Of a stretch of 64,000 nt of DNA, positions 1 to 12,321 are shown in pieces. Position 1 is the stretch's first letter, and each line of letters begins with the position of its first letter. Source of the DNA: Polytrichum commune (taxonomy: Eukaryota; Streptophyta; Polytrichopsida; Polytrichales; Polytrichaceae). Under the pieces are notes generated by a model. The model saw only the letters and a program-made list of their open reading frames with translations, was not told the origin of the DNA and ran no database searches. The stretch is from the NCBI GenBank assembly GCA_950295325.1, contig OX485807.1, forward strand, positions 19,565,666 to 19,629,665, read 5' to 3'. The translations under genes were made by a program, and so were the position numbers.

Positions 1-1399
1 CCCACTTTGACATATTTTTACTCATTCTAATCATCTATAAATTGCATGGCTCATGTGTCTATGTGTACATATCCATGTTGGCTTGATGTTTATAGTTATT
101 TCGATTGTGGATGAATGAGTTGGACGGACTTAATATAGGGAAGAAGCTACTCATCAACCAGAAATGGGCTCCCTGAGAAGTTAGGGGTTAAATGGTCAGT
201 ATTTGTTGTTTGCCACGATTCTCAATTTGGATTCCAAAAGTACGGATTACTTTAGAGTAATATATGGAATATATCTTGACATAATAAAGAAAACCCGAAA
301 GATTACAACATGTAATGGGCTGGATTTGGGAACACTAGGATCTTGACCGATTATGCCCAAAACCATCCTCAGAGATTGAGGCCCTCTGTGGTCTTCAGTC
401 TCGCGGAGAAGGAACTTACCAATGATATTTTGCTCATTTTGTAGTAATGTGTCTCAAAACGATTAGTTTTTGTAGTTTGCCGTGATTCTCAATTTGGATT
501 TCAAAGTCATGATTCTTCTTGGATGCGCAAATGTGATATAAGATTGAAGCAACATGTATGGAATTTACTAATCTCTCATGCTGATGTTGTGAATTTTCAT
601 AGTCAAAGTAATGGGAGCTGTAAACGACCACCTAAACCCCCCCAATTGTGAAGATAGTTGACCCTAGAACACTTAACAAATTTCTTAGCTCGTACTCCAA
701 TGTTTTTCAAACACGTGTCCTAGATGGGGCCTTTCGCCCTTTGTTTACAGAAGGAACTTTCCAACAATATTCTGCCATTTTCCCACTGGTATTCAATGCA
801 GGCTACGATTTGGAGACCTTGAGTGGATCCTCCACCCTGGAGTTTGCAATGGAATTGACCCATTGTGGGCAATCAAAATTACTCTTGTACAAAAGGTCTA
901 GATAGAACTTGTTAGTAACTGGAAGGGATTCCAACGCACCAAAGTATGCCATTTTTGAACTCCATTCAAATATGTGTCAAAGTTATAAGGGTTCAAAGTT
1001 TTAGTAATCAGAGATTATGGTAACAATCTATGGATTATACCGATTTCTCATGTTGAAGTTATGATTTTTCAAAGTCAAAATAACTGAAACCTTAGAACAA
1101 CCACCTAAGCCCCTGATTATGATGACTATTGACGCTAGAATAATTTTAAAAACTTGAGCACATAATCCAATCACTTTCAAACACATGTCTTTGTGGTATC
1201 CACCGTTAAGTCCACACCTAACCGCATACCACTCAAATATAGGTGGCCAATTAAGAGAAGTAACCGAATAAGGCACATTCACCTTAAAAACAGTTAAATT
1301 TGGAACACGTGGGTGTCCAACGGTTTTGGCTAAAATCTACCAGGACGCTCAGAAAGTAAGGGAAGCGTCTTGAAAGTAAGTTATGCACAAATGTTGAAA
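1..1399. repeat. R1 repeat family, fragmentary copy
   Basis: This stretch has no gene that I can support. Bases 1-230 match 29461-29700 and 36589-36830. Bases 250-700 match the segments starting near 34860, 41395 and 43085. Bases 720-990 match 35713-36010 and 47540-47700. Bases 1005-1399 match 29735-30066 and 36865-37200. The order shows a rearranged R1 unit with internal deletions. The short reading frames here recur in the other copies only as parts of the repeat, and I recognise no protein family in them. Confidence 0.8.
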
Positions 1400-2865
1400 G
1401 TGTAGCATTGTGTCTAAGCATCCAATATGGGTGTTAGTTTTAGGTCACCTATATTTGAAACTTTAAACCCTTATAACTTTTGGAGAAGATGTCCAAACGA
1501 TGTGCTCTTTAGTGCATTTGAACCCTCTTGATCGTGCAAAACACAAAATAAACACAATCAACAAGCATACTAGTAAAAAACTATGCTCGTCATTTATTCT
1601 ATCAATTTTAGACATACTTAGCTCCTCGGGGGGTCACTGGCAAAAATCATAGAAACAACGGGTGATAAATAATAACGTCTAATACATTCATTATAGATAA
1701 GATTTGCAAAATAACATACATATAATATAGTGGGTTATAAAATAATGAAACATGTTTACATGTAAAATACCATCACATATAATGGCCTCTTTTATCTAGT
1801 CAGTACATGTATAATAATGTGGAAACAACGACTAAGGGTAGCGGGTCTAGGGTAGGGTTTGTGCTAGTGGATGAAAAGAGGTAGTATTTTGTTGAAAAAG
1901 CTTGGATGAATGACTTCGCAAGCTGGTTGGTTTGAATGTTACTAAACCTACGTATCCAGCATGGAGTCAATGTTCTCTACCTACATGTTGGGAAGGGAAA
2001 TTCCAGCACGTTGTTTGAATTGCAATCTTCTTTCCAAATTTTTCTGGCAGTACAAGTAAAATAAAGTATTTTAAAATGATCCCCCCAATATATATGATTA
2101 CTGATTGGGTGTATTATAATACAAGCATTTACCTTTATTTTGAAAAATACAATATCTTATAATCTTATCTGCAAGGAAAATAGCCCCCCTATAAATAGGT
2201 CTGAGCACACATATATGCATTAATATAAGAGGGAGTGACCCCCCCCCCCGGCGAGCTTACCTCATATAGAAATGTTCTTATATTAGTGAATTGCATGTAG
2301 AGAGTTATTTAACGATATAGTACAGTGGAGTAAATACTTTACAGTACATTCACAATATATGCCAATGGGGAACTTGAGGGTATCATCCCACAAACACGTC
2401 TTAGAACTATACGTAGCCTAATGCTTGTTGAGGCATATTTTAACTTCTAAAGGTCTTTTGAAAAAATACCTAAAGGAAAAGCGAGAGAAAAAAAAAACAT
2501 CTTAAAAAAGATGTCATAGCATTTTTTTTTATGTGGGATGGAGGTTGCACCGTCTAATGAGACCATGTGCCCGGACTAGGACTAACCAACAAACAAGTGA
2601 ATTGTGCAACGACCCCCTCGCCCCATCAATGGTACTCTAGGCCATGCAACTTTTTGGGGTTTCACTTGTCCTAACCCAATTTCAAGGCTAAGAGGAAGGG
2701 GGCAGGGGCATGGAATCATGAATGTGAGCATGTTCTCCGACCCTAGTCATGTGTTACCAAGTTGTAGGGCCCACCTAAGAGTCCAAGGGGAATAGTTGAC
2801 AATTTAGTTTGTAGAGGGAGGTGGGAAGAAGAGGTTATGGTGGAGGATTCACGGTGATTGATGTA

Positions 2866-3791
2866 CATCTACACTAAATGTGATATTTAGTGTTACCAAT
2901 TCTAATTGTCTTGCTCAATACTAATTTTAAGCCGCGGTATACTGCCACCAACAGTAAATGTTAACCCAACATTATTTGTCATTCCTTGTAAGTATTTATG
3001 GGGATTATAGATTTGCAATCACTGTCACTTAGTATGTGATTTTTTGACCAAATTTCAAACATCCATGACAACATTTCATCACAAGTTGCTGACAAGAGAA
3101 GGTAGGCATTTGGCCGATGCATGAACTCGTCCATCATCAATGACAGTATTTGTGCACTTTCTCATATGAAATGTCACCCAAACAGTTACCATAGTGACAT
3201 TACATACAATACGACACTAAGTATCATATTTAGTGTAGTTCTCATTTGTTTAGGATCAAGTAAGGTCGACACATCTATAACCGATAAACTGAGAAAGTTT
3301 GCATGTGTTGAGGAGGAGAAATAGCGGGGAATTGTTTTCCTTATGAAGAGAAACAAATTCTAAGCGGATTGCCCCAGAAAGCATTTCATGACTATTTCTA
3401 TCAAATATTCATGAAATATTTCATACAAATTTCTACTCATATCTACAAATTTGAGAACGGTAAAGTTAGTGTAACACAAGAATGGATTTGGTAGATTGAA
3501 ATTTGCATGAAATCCATGTCAATTATCGGAACAAAAATTTGGTATATTTTGTATCCTAACATTCTAGTAATGTAATATATTCATGGATGGTTGAGATTTG
3601 AATTAGAGATCACATACAAAGTGATAGTATTCGGATTTACATTGTGAATCTATGATGCCCTCACTTTACAAGGCATGACACATAATGCTAGGTTTTCGTT
3701 TAGTGTTGATGGCACTACACTGGCGGTTCCCAATTAGTGTTGACCAAGACAAATAGAATTGGTGACACTAAACTCAATATATAGTGTAGTG
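2866..3791. mobile_element. Non-autonomous element with about 60-bp terminal inverted repeats, copy A
   Basis: The first roughly 60 bases and the reverse complement of the last roughly 60 bases match well, sharing CTACACTA at the tip and CACCAATTCTA / ACCAATTCTA further in. The interior has no transposase. The tips resemble those of the 334-bp MITE at 5611-6888. No convincing target duplication is visible, so the superfamily is open; the CACTA-like tip is suggestive only. A second internal copy of the tip motif lies near 3215-3241, so a shorter nested element is also possible. Confidence 0.6.
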
Positions 3792-4009
3792 AATCTGTTG
3801 GCTCGTAGTGTGGCCTTGAAGTGGACGGGTTTGTTATGTTGGGCTATTCTCAGTCTTTCGATAGATTTAGTTATGGATGTAGAGAGGAGGTGGGTTACCC
3901 AATTTCACATAGTAGATCTTGGCCAATTGGGCTAAAATTTTGTATGGGTGAACTAATTGGCATTTGAAAAACATCTACCATGTTCATCCATTTAATTGAC
4001 ATTTTGAGC

Positions 4010-4912
4010 TCATTGGAGGCATCATTTAGGGTCGGGGCGTTGCAAGCATTGAGAACAACCAAGCACATTTTAGGTGAATTGTTGATTTGTTTTCCGGAGT
4101 GGATTGGTATTGAGATGATGAAGAGATTCCTCATTGCCTCTTACAAAATCAATAGGGAAGCTGTCACATCTTCAAGTCCAAATCAAAGTTACCATTTTGC
4201 CCATTTCTTACCACTGCAGCATTGCCTTCACAATTATTATAATCTACCTAAGGTTTACACCTACATGGCCACAAAATAAATTATGAATTTTATACACTAC
4301 GAACAACTCACACTTGTACGGTTACATGCCACTTAATATGCATTGATCTCCATCACAATACTTGTAAACCCAAGTCACCAAGTTAACATGTTTCAACCCC
4401 AAAATGCCAAAATGCATTTAGGCACTTAGGCTAGTTACCAAATCAAAATTGATGGCCGTTTACGGTATCCCTTGGCCCTTTGCTTTAGTGAGTATCATTG
4501 TGTAGTGAGTTACAGTTTCACTTAAATCGTGTCCATTAAACTTCTCTTCTACAACATAGCATACCGTTCTTGTTTTCATGGCCTTTGGGAACATCCTAGC
4601 CTTTCAGTAGCGTTATTTTAGATATTATGCTCATGCCTTAGGTTGTGTACTCCTTAAAACCTTACACGTGGCATTCAGGAGAGGGAGTAGACGTGGGATA
4701 TGAAATGAAGAAACATAAAAACATGCAGGCATTGATAAAATATCATGCAAGTCTTTATGATCCTACACTCAAACAAAGCACAACTCCTAAACAAACGACC
4801 ATGATTCAGATCCAATGACTAGATGTACTAATAGGTGACTGCAATACAATAAATATTTGGAGGAATAATCATATACCATTTTGCTTGCACGCATGATAGA
4901 CGTACAATAAGC
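4010..4912 (-). pseudogene. PRP43 relic: 3' flank plus end of exon 4, copy A
   Basis: Bases 4010-4730 are similar to 47757-48480, the region just past the 3' end of the intact PRP43 gene. Bases 4765-4912 are similar to 50245-50400, which is intron 4 and the end of exon 4. The exon 4 end and its donor-like GTATA are still visible on the minus strand near 4880-4910. The stretch corresponding to exons 5-7 is missing. Order and orientation match the intact locus, so this is the distal part of the same relic that continues at 9245. Confidence 0.75.
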
Positions 4913-5610
4913 CCTCCAATTGTGCACGCAATTGTGTAATTTTTATCACCTTCATTAATTGTCAACATGACACTATTTGGATTAACACAAGTAGTTCTTC
5001 CAAGTAAATCACTTCTTTACATTCTAGCTTAAGTTGCAAGGATTGAGAAATGAGGTTTGAAATAAGGAACAAGGCGGCAACTCATTGCATGTGGAAGACC
5101 TCTCCATGTTCATTATGATGAATTAATATTATAATATTGTAAATTTACACATAGAAATATTTTAATACTAAAAAAATTCATCATATGTAACTTATGTTCC
5201 AAATTGTGGATATAGCATATGTATATAAATATTCTAATAGATAAATATTTAAAGATTCTTAAAGTAACATTATATCAATTTGTTCATAACCGAGGCCTTA
5301 TGCATATTTATTAGTGATTCCATTGAAACATTGGAGTTCATTACACTTTCTAGACTCGAGCTAGACTCTTCCTTAGTCCAAATTTATATGGAAATTTGTT
5401 GTGACACTAATTAAAAACATCTTGACAATTAGTGCAACCTATACACATGGCATGCTTCAATTATAAGGTAGTACTGTAAGTCATAGGAATGCACTTGTGC
5501 TTTTAAACACCATAAATTGTGTCCCATCTCATTGCTTAACTTAGTCGGAGGTGCGACCAAGCTTGAAAGGGAGAGCAAAGTGGACATTGTCACATTTGTA
5601 AGTAATTTGC

Positions 5611-6888
5611 CACTACACTAAATAGGATATTTAGTGTTTGAAACACTAAATACGAACGCATACACTACATACCAATAACCCTATGAAAGTAAGTAACATT
5701 AAATGTAAACTCAAACACTAAATACCGTAGGTTCATAGCTGGTTCGACACATGTTAGCCAAATAATTAATTAAATTTCAAAAAGTAGGTTCGGCACCTAA
5801 AAACAATATATTCATATTTTTGGCAATTTTCTCTTTTAATTTTTAAAATTCGGCTTAAATTCATTTTTTAATTTTCTATTTAAGCTTATATCTTGTACAT
5901 CTTTCTTGCATTGAATGAAAAGTAAGATGTCAGTGAAGAGTTGAGAATGCTCTGTGCTTTATGCAAGTAGAGTGGAGTTGTGTTCAACAATGCATATGGG
6001 ATATGTAAACTTTGAGGTGAAGCACCGAGTTAGACTTCATTTTTATAACACGCATAACTTTTGCATAGAGTCTTCAAATGACATAAAATTTGATGGAGGT
6101 GAAAGATTACTTGATTTCTAAGCTTTTCTTAGACGAACAAAATTCCAAAAAAGTTGATCTTCTATGCACAAATGAGCTCCGAAAAACTGTTATGAACGCA
6201 TTTTATTTTTTTGATCTTTTCACGGCTGCAATGTTTTGCCCATATCTTTTGCATAAAGACTTATTTTGACACAAAACTTGTTGGAGGTGGAAGAAGGATT
6301 GATTTCTCAACTTTTGTTAGTTGAACAAAATTCTATAAAACTTCATCTTCTATGCTCAATTGGACTCCAAAATGTTGTGTACAACACATTTGAAAAGCCT
6401 CACCTAGAGTCTTGCTACTTCTTAACCCATATTCTTTGTGGACTAATGTAAGTGAGCTTGATTACAAAAGGAGCACCTTCTCTCTTTCAAAATTCACATA
6501 TGCTTCTACTCTAAGTAAAACTCTAGTGAGAAGTAAAATTTCTTAATTTTTGGCAATTTTGAAAAATAATTAATTTTATATTCGGCAAAAAATGCCAATA
6601 ATATTCCAAAAATTTTGACTTCTTTTTTTTGAATTATTTAGTGTCGGACCAACTTTGAAACTACGGTATCAATTATGGTAATATGTGGAAGTTACATTTT
6701 TGAATTTAGTGTTAGTAAGGATATGAAAAAAATAATGATAATGACAATGATAAAAGGAGAATTTCAACATATCTTCTAGCATATCTTCTAACATTAATTG
6801 TCAAGGAATTGAAAATTAATGTTGAGCAGGGTAGGGTGGTAACAACTTTAAACATAATCAAACACTACATATCCTATTTAGTGCAGTG
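5611..6888. mobile_element. 334-bp MITE with palindromic termini, interrupted by a nested element
   Basis: The left end begins CACTACACTAAATAGGATAT and the right end, reverse-complemented, begins CACTGCACTAAATAGGATAT. Each end contains its own small palindrome, CACTAAATA-GGA-TATTTAGTG on the left at 5616-5636. Without the 942-bp insertion at 5725-6666 the element is about 334 bp. Related copies lie at 16532-16864 and 45186-45524. There is no coding capacity. The outer CACTA bases fit a CACTA-type MITE, but the 3-bp flanks (TGC and TAC) do not match exactly. Confidence 0.7.
5725..6666. mobile_element. 942-bp TA-flanked TIR element nested in the MITE
   Basis: The element starts CCGTAG and ends CTACGG, with terminal inverted repeats of about 27 bp (29 bp counting the flanking AT; 25 of 29 match). 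It is flanked by TA on both sides (5723-5724 and 6667-6668). Copy B of the duplication has the uninterrupted site at 16644-16645 with a single TA, so insertion with TA duplication is directly visible. TA duplication points to the Tc1/mariner superfamily. The inside holds two diverged units of about 195 bp (near 6049-6245 and 6246-6440) and no transposase. Confidence 0.85.
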
Positions 6889-9244
6889 TACCTAGTGGGT
6901 GCATTTTGAATGCGCATTGGAAATCATTCCCTTAGTGCTATGTGCATGAATTGAGGGGTGGATTGGCTTTCGGGGGCGGGGGGGGGGATGTGTAGAATGC
7001 AGAGCAGCTTGCTTGTAGTCAATAAAAATGTAATGAAAGAGGCATGAGAAAGAATAAGGTTAGGATAAGGCTATAACGCTAGTCCGAAGAGGGATAAGAG
7101 TTATCCCATATTGTTTGTATGAACCAATGAAACAAAGAAAAACAATAAAAGGCAAAGCAAGGAGAACATGAGATCATCTCACTCCACGCATTGTTCATCT
7201 ACCTTTGTATATGTCTATATGCATGTGCAATCTTATCTCTAGTCTTATTGATATCCAATAGGATGGGCCACAACAATCCAAACCCAAGGGCCACCAACTT
7301 TGAAATTGACACTGGCACGTGTGACCTAAGTTATACCAAATAATGTCCATGACAATTGACGTAAGGTGGCCATGCATCTCCTAAATTGCGAACCACAACA
7401 AGCTCTAAGGGCGCACTTCCATGGGCTAGGTAAGTCAGCGAATACTACTAGGTAACCAAAAAGTTTGGACACCCCTCTACATGGCAGTGCGTATTAAGAC
7501 AAAATTTTAATGGTTTGTATGATAGTAAAAGTTTGAGGGGGGAAGGTGACCACCTCTCTATCCTATAAACTGGAAATTGACTTCCATTTCAGAGACAGTA
7601 ACTTGGTTTCCACAAACATGTTGATGCAAGACTTTAGATTGTTTCATTTACATTGATCATTTTCATATGAATTCCCAAGTTCTTAGTATTCAAGGCTTTG
7701 TCCAAAGCCTTCCTAATTTTTGGATTAATTTTTTGTATTTCTAGCATCTCTAGTTACAAAGTTCAATCAATCTAGTAACGCAACCTTCAAAATGGGTAAG
7801 AGTGAGGATAATCACATTCCAACTTGCATGTTGGACAACTAGGCAAATCTATTCCCTCACGTGTTGGTCACCCTGCTCCACATGAAAGTGCTAGGGCACC
7901 AAGATGCTTGAAAATATTGTTGAAAGCTTCATTGATGTTGGCAAATTCTATTTTGCTTCGCCATAATGACCAACACAATACAACGTGCCCTAAGTAAATT
8001 ACACTAATATGTGCAATTAGGTTGCCCCATGCTAATTTATCGATAGTCCACATTATTTTGAATATTCACTACCATAGTATCAAAATACAACAAATATTAT
8101 TTTATGGTGGTTGCTATACGGATGAACTTACAAAGTTATAGGTTTTGTAATTTGAGTTCGACTCAACGTAATTTGCATGGGTAAAAGGGCAACCTAATCA
8201 CGAAGGCAACCAAATTGCACATATTAGTATACAATGGGCTTTAGGCCCTCAAAGAGGGAGCAAATAGTCCTATGTACACTTCTAGTATGGGCCTATGCTA
8301 TCCCGGCCCTTTGCACCTGTACATATGTCACACCACTCCCCTCACCTTTTTGGAACGATGGGGAACGGCCTCGTTGCCACCACCATATTGTCCATTATAT
8401 ATAGATCTCCCACATTTCATGCATGCCATGCAACTTATATATGATTTATTAAATCTAGCAAACATTGCAAAGCACCATGGAGGATCCATTGTAGAAGAAG
8501 AACTCTGGTCACCAGAGGAGGCCAAAGTGAATAGAGTATATGTTCGTAAAACATTTGTGGCCACATCCTAACATTGTAACTTATATTGCAATCGCCGTCT
8601 ATTTGAAAGTGGAACACAGAGACCATAGGAACTTGTAAAGACTTGAAGGGAAGTCTATAGAATTGAAGATAGCACCTAAGAATATTACATAACTTGATGG
8701 GGTTCAAATCAAATATTGAAACTACACATAAGAAATAAGAAAACTAACTTATGGTGTTGACTATCATTAACAAGTTTCTTCACAATTGCACATGGGTGAC
8801 ACATCATTGACACATACACAAAACATGTGTAACTAGACAAAAAAAACCCTACTACTAATTGATCACTATAGAATTCAAATAGTCGAGCCACACCACTTAG
8901 TTAAGAGAATTACCTAATTTATGAGTTAATAAAGGTAAGCTAACCAAAATTCTAGCTAACTAAAATCATGGCCACACCACCTAGTTAGGAGAATTAGCTA
9001 ACATTTTGAGTTAATGAAATCAACTAATTCATACGCTAACCTATCGCATGGCCGCACATCTTAGTTACCACTAACCAAAGGATTGATTGACCAAAGTTTT
9101 GCTCTACTTGTTTTGAACATGACCCTAATTATCATATACTATCATTTTGTGGCCCAAACCATTTATGTTTCAATATGATTATAATACAAAATAATAAGTA
9201 CAATCTAAATTTGAAGATTGAGAATTATATTTATTAGTATTTTA
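6889..9244. other. Non-coding part of duplication copy A
   Basis: No gene is supported here. The stretch matches 16865-19175 in copy B throughout. It contains a G-rich run near 6976-6990 and short conserved frames (8272-8571 and its antisense) that translate to nothing I recognise. It separates the two parts of the PRP43 relic, so it is probably a later insertion or several insertions, but I could not define its ends. Confidence 0.6.
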
Positions 9245-9251
9245 TCAATTA

Positions 9252-9452
<201 letters not shown>

Positions 9453-9602
9453 TCAACGCAAAATCTCAACATCTCAGGATAAATCATTTTGAAAACTCTT
9501 GTCTGTGTATTGTACAGTCTGAAACAATATCCTGGCTGTGTGTCGACCGGCTCGTTCATGGGCACTAGCTTTCGAGATTGGCGAAAGCAGCAGTGACTCC
9601 AC

Positions 9603-10264
9603 CAGCGTCCGGCAAGAGCCTAAGGCTAATACAAATGCAACCTACAAAATTTGTAACTTAGCCTATAAAATTTTGAAAGTGTAGGACAAAGAGCCTATGG
9701 ACAATTTAAAAACATAGAATATCAACCTATGTGATAAAAAAACATGTAGGAAATTTTGCCTACAAAGTTTTTAAAAGAGAGGATTTTAGCCATTCATCCT
9801 TCTTCAAATTGGGAAATTAGTTGGCCTAAGTACATATCTTTAGGCTATATCTTGCAGGAAGAGTAGAGGTTGAATCAGAAGATGGTGAGGACTTTCACCC
9901 TTAAACTCAATTGAATTTTAGCAAACTTTCATAAATTATAATCAACTCTTTAAAAAAAGAGTTGGTTAATCCTTGGCCTTCAAACGTGGTGAAGGTCTTA
10001 GCCAGGTTCAATTCCTGCCAAGGATACCACTTAGTACTCAAATTTTGAATTTAAAGCCTACAACATTAAAAGATATGAAGGATTTTAACCTACTAAAAAT
10101 TAGTTTTGAAGGCAATTGGCGGGTAACTTAAAAAATCAAAAGGTTTTTAACTTACAAAAATTTGATATTGTAGGATGCAACCTATGCCATGAGGGAAATA
10201 GCCTATGCCCTTTTAAAGAGGTAGGCAATTAACCTTAATAACTTCAAAAACTTTTCGGACGTTG
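9603..10264. mobile_element. 662-bp hAT-like non-autonomous element
   Basis: It begins CAGCGTCCG and ends CGGACGTTG, which are inverted repeats with one mismatch. It is flanked by a perfect 8-bp duplication, GACTCCAC, at 9595-9602 and 10265-10272. The intact PRP43 exon has a single GTGACTCCACTCGGATG at this place. An 8-bp duplication and CA(G/A)CG tips are typical of the hAT superfamily. There is no transposase. A tRNA-like hairpin lies inside (9970-10024). Confidence 0.88.
9970..10024 (+). other. Truncated tRNA-like fold
   Basis: A 7-bp terminal stem (TCCTTGG with CCAAGGA) encloses a hairpin and a T-arm-like segment with loop TTCAATT inside GGTTCAATTCC, close to a pol III B box. The span is only 55 bases and lacks a proper D arm, so it is not a working tRNA. 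It may be a tRNA relic or the head of a tRNA-derived SINE. Confidence 0.3.
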
Positions 10265-10336
10265 GACTCCACTCGACTGTGGGGATCATTGCAAACTTTT
10301 TGCCCCGGAAAACCAGGGTCAGTCACATGCACTATA

Positions 10337-10623
10337 TCCCCTCCCTCCCAAAATGATGGTCCTACTTCCCGGACTTTTTTGTCCAAAAATGATTGTCCGG
10401 TTTATATGCCCGGCTAGAAATTTGAGGTTGAAAGTCCAATATTTTTGCGCTAAATTTTTCTTATGAAGAAATCTTTTGACACGGCAACTTCCGGGGGTGT
10501 TGCAAAATAGTTGTTGTTGCCTTCTATTTTAAGAGTCATACTTACCACTACTTGGTCAATGATTAGGGGGCCTTACTCTCACGAAAGTTAGAAACATGGA
10601 CAATCATTTTAGGACGGAGGGAG
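10337..10623. mobile_element. Stowaway-type MITE (287 bp)
   Basis: The right end, reverse-complemented, reads CTCCCTCCGTCCTAAAATGA, the classic Stowaway terminus. The left end is a diverged match (about 23 of 28 bases). TA flanks both sides (10335-10336 and 10624-10625), and the intact PRP43 exon has a single TA at the matching spot near 51463. It sits inside the PRP43 relic. Stowaway MITEs are non-autonomous Tc1/mariner elements, and no coding sequence is present. Confidence 0.92.
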
Positions 10624-11491
10624 TACCATCAATGGTCAAAGAAGCTTCTGCAATATTTGTAGAGACAAAAAACCTTTCGACCATGACTATTGGACTATCG
10701 GGCTAGTTTGCTACTTGCATCCTCAACCTCCTCTTCTCCAATGAAAGGCACGAGAATGTGTCGTGATGCTCCACAAATGTGAATTTGTACCACCGTTTGG
10801 ATTGCAATGACTACTCCACCGTTTAAGGTATTTATTGTCACGTACACTATTTGCAAAGGGCCTAAACTAGATGCCTAGAGGTCTTAAATTGTCATGTCCG
10901 CTAATTGCCAATATGATTCCATTGGTCAACATAGATGAATTCTTTACGTGAAAAATATCTACATTGTGACATTTAGAGTAGCTGGCACATTGCGATACCT
11001 TAGATGATAGTCTTGCGTTTAGTATACAAGGTTAAGATGTTTTTGAGCATACTCATAGCGACCGTCATGAAGTGACGCTCTGGTGAAGTTGTTAATCGTG
11101 AGTGTAACCTAGGAAATGCCTCATAATAGGGTAAGTGAGTCTCTTACGCATGTGATCTTAAGTACCATAAAAGGTGGACCACCTTCTTAAGGAGGGCAAA
11201 TTGGCTTGCGCCTATCTCACCCTAGGGCAAGTCCCTAGGTCCCCACATAGTCGGCTAGAAATATCCAATGAACTCAGACACACCCACTATGCTTGGGTGG
11301 GCCGTAGGGGTAGGGTGTGGCACAAAACCATGTGCTAGGAATGTCATTGGTCCTAATACTTTGTGGATTTTAGATTGCTTAACCTCTAAATTTCTAGGAA
11401 ATGTAAATCAAGCCCCTGCCTTGGGTGAAGATGAGGTTTGCACAATATTATAGCCATATGTCCTAGCTTTGCACATTGCCATGATATTTTG

Positions 11492-12321
11492 AAACATGGC
11501 ACTTGGCCTATTTAGAAACATTGAGATGCTTTTAATTTCAATAAGATTTTAATATAATCTTAGCACTTCTTGTTCCTAAGACAAATTGCCATGTGGTTGC
11601 AGGGTTTCGGGCTATTGGGTTTAACTTACTCATTTGTTCCCTGGCCAATGTTATCATTAATGTGGCATCCAACTACGCTGCCTCGGAGGGAAGGGGATTG
11701 GCTTTGACTTATATCGATAGATCATAAGGAAAATGAGGAAATAACAAGCTATCAATATGTATGCATGTGCGCGAGGTTCTGTTGTAACTATGTAAGTGTT
11801 TTTGGTCTTCACTAGTATGTAAATTCCCAACAACCATTGCAATAACACAACGAACAAGAACAAGAAGTGGAATGCAATCATTCATTTCCTAACGCCCGAG
11901 CTTCACCAGGGGCTCACCTTGTGGCGGATGCAGAGGGACCAACAGTATCCGATGCTCCTTTTCCCTGAAACAGAAGAAACATGGATCTAGTTATACTGTG
12001 AGTGAACAAAAGTGTTGCACACGAAAGAGACGAGACAAAAGACGACGGAGAGCCACACAATTAAATTACATCCGACATCATCTGTAATAATTGATCCCTT
12101 TCGCTCTTTTGTTTACAAAGTTGGTGGAAATTCTCATAATCAACATGTACTACTTATGTGAGATTTTTGGGTGTTGGTTTAGGGTGGGGGATCATTTCTA
12201 GCATGTTGTAGCACAGAGGATGTTTGGGGTTTGAGGTCCAATAGGCAAAGCCAAACCCAATGCATGACCTCAGACCAACACCTAGAAATCAGATATGGTA
12301 TGTACATTTTGATGGGGAGGA
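11492..12321. other. Spacer between the duplication copies
   Basis: About 830 bases separate copies A and B. Bases 11820-12055 match 28021-28255 closely and include a 47-base exon-like piece (11918-11964, minus). Bases 12060-12125 resemble part of the R1 family. I see nothing recognisable in the rest. Confidence 0.7.
11918..11964 (-). pseudogene. Exon-like fragment of an unrecognised gene, copy 2
   Basis: On the minus strand a pyrimidine-rich tract ending in CAG precedes a 47-base segment that ends AAG followed by GTGAGC, which is the form of an internal exon. The same segment with the same junctions occurs at 28122-28168. In one frame it reads GKGASDTVGPSASATR. I do not recognise the protein and the other exons are not evident here, so I treat it as a duplicated gene fragment. 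Confidence 0.4.

Noticed and set aside
2229-2250. Long C and G homopolymer runs (also near 13140, 39137, 55147)
   Set aside because: They are probably polymerase slippage tracts or sequencing-sensitive runs; no further structure is visible except inside the foldback element.
2604-2795. Frame beginning MQRPPRPINGTLG, repeated at 13513
   Set aside because: Present only because of the segmental duplication; the two versions diverge by frameshift after about 30 codons and match no family.
3980-4279. 99-codon frame conserved in both duplication copies (also 14912-15211)
   Set aside because: The DNA is nearly identical in both copies, so conservation of the frame carries no selection signal. The matching sequence at 47757-48020 lacks the frame.
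8150-8166. TTGAGTTCGACTCAA, possible tRNA T-arm
   Set aside because: A simple palindrome with no acceptor, anticodon or D arm around it.
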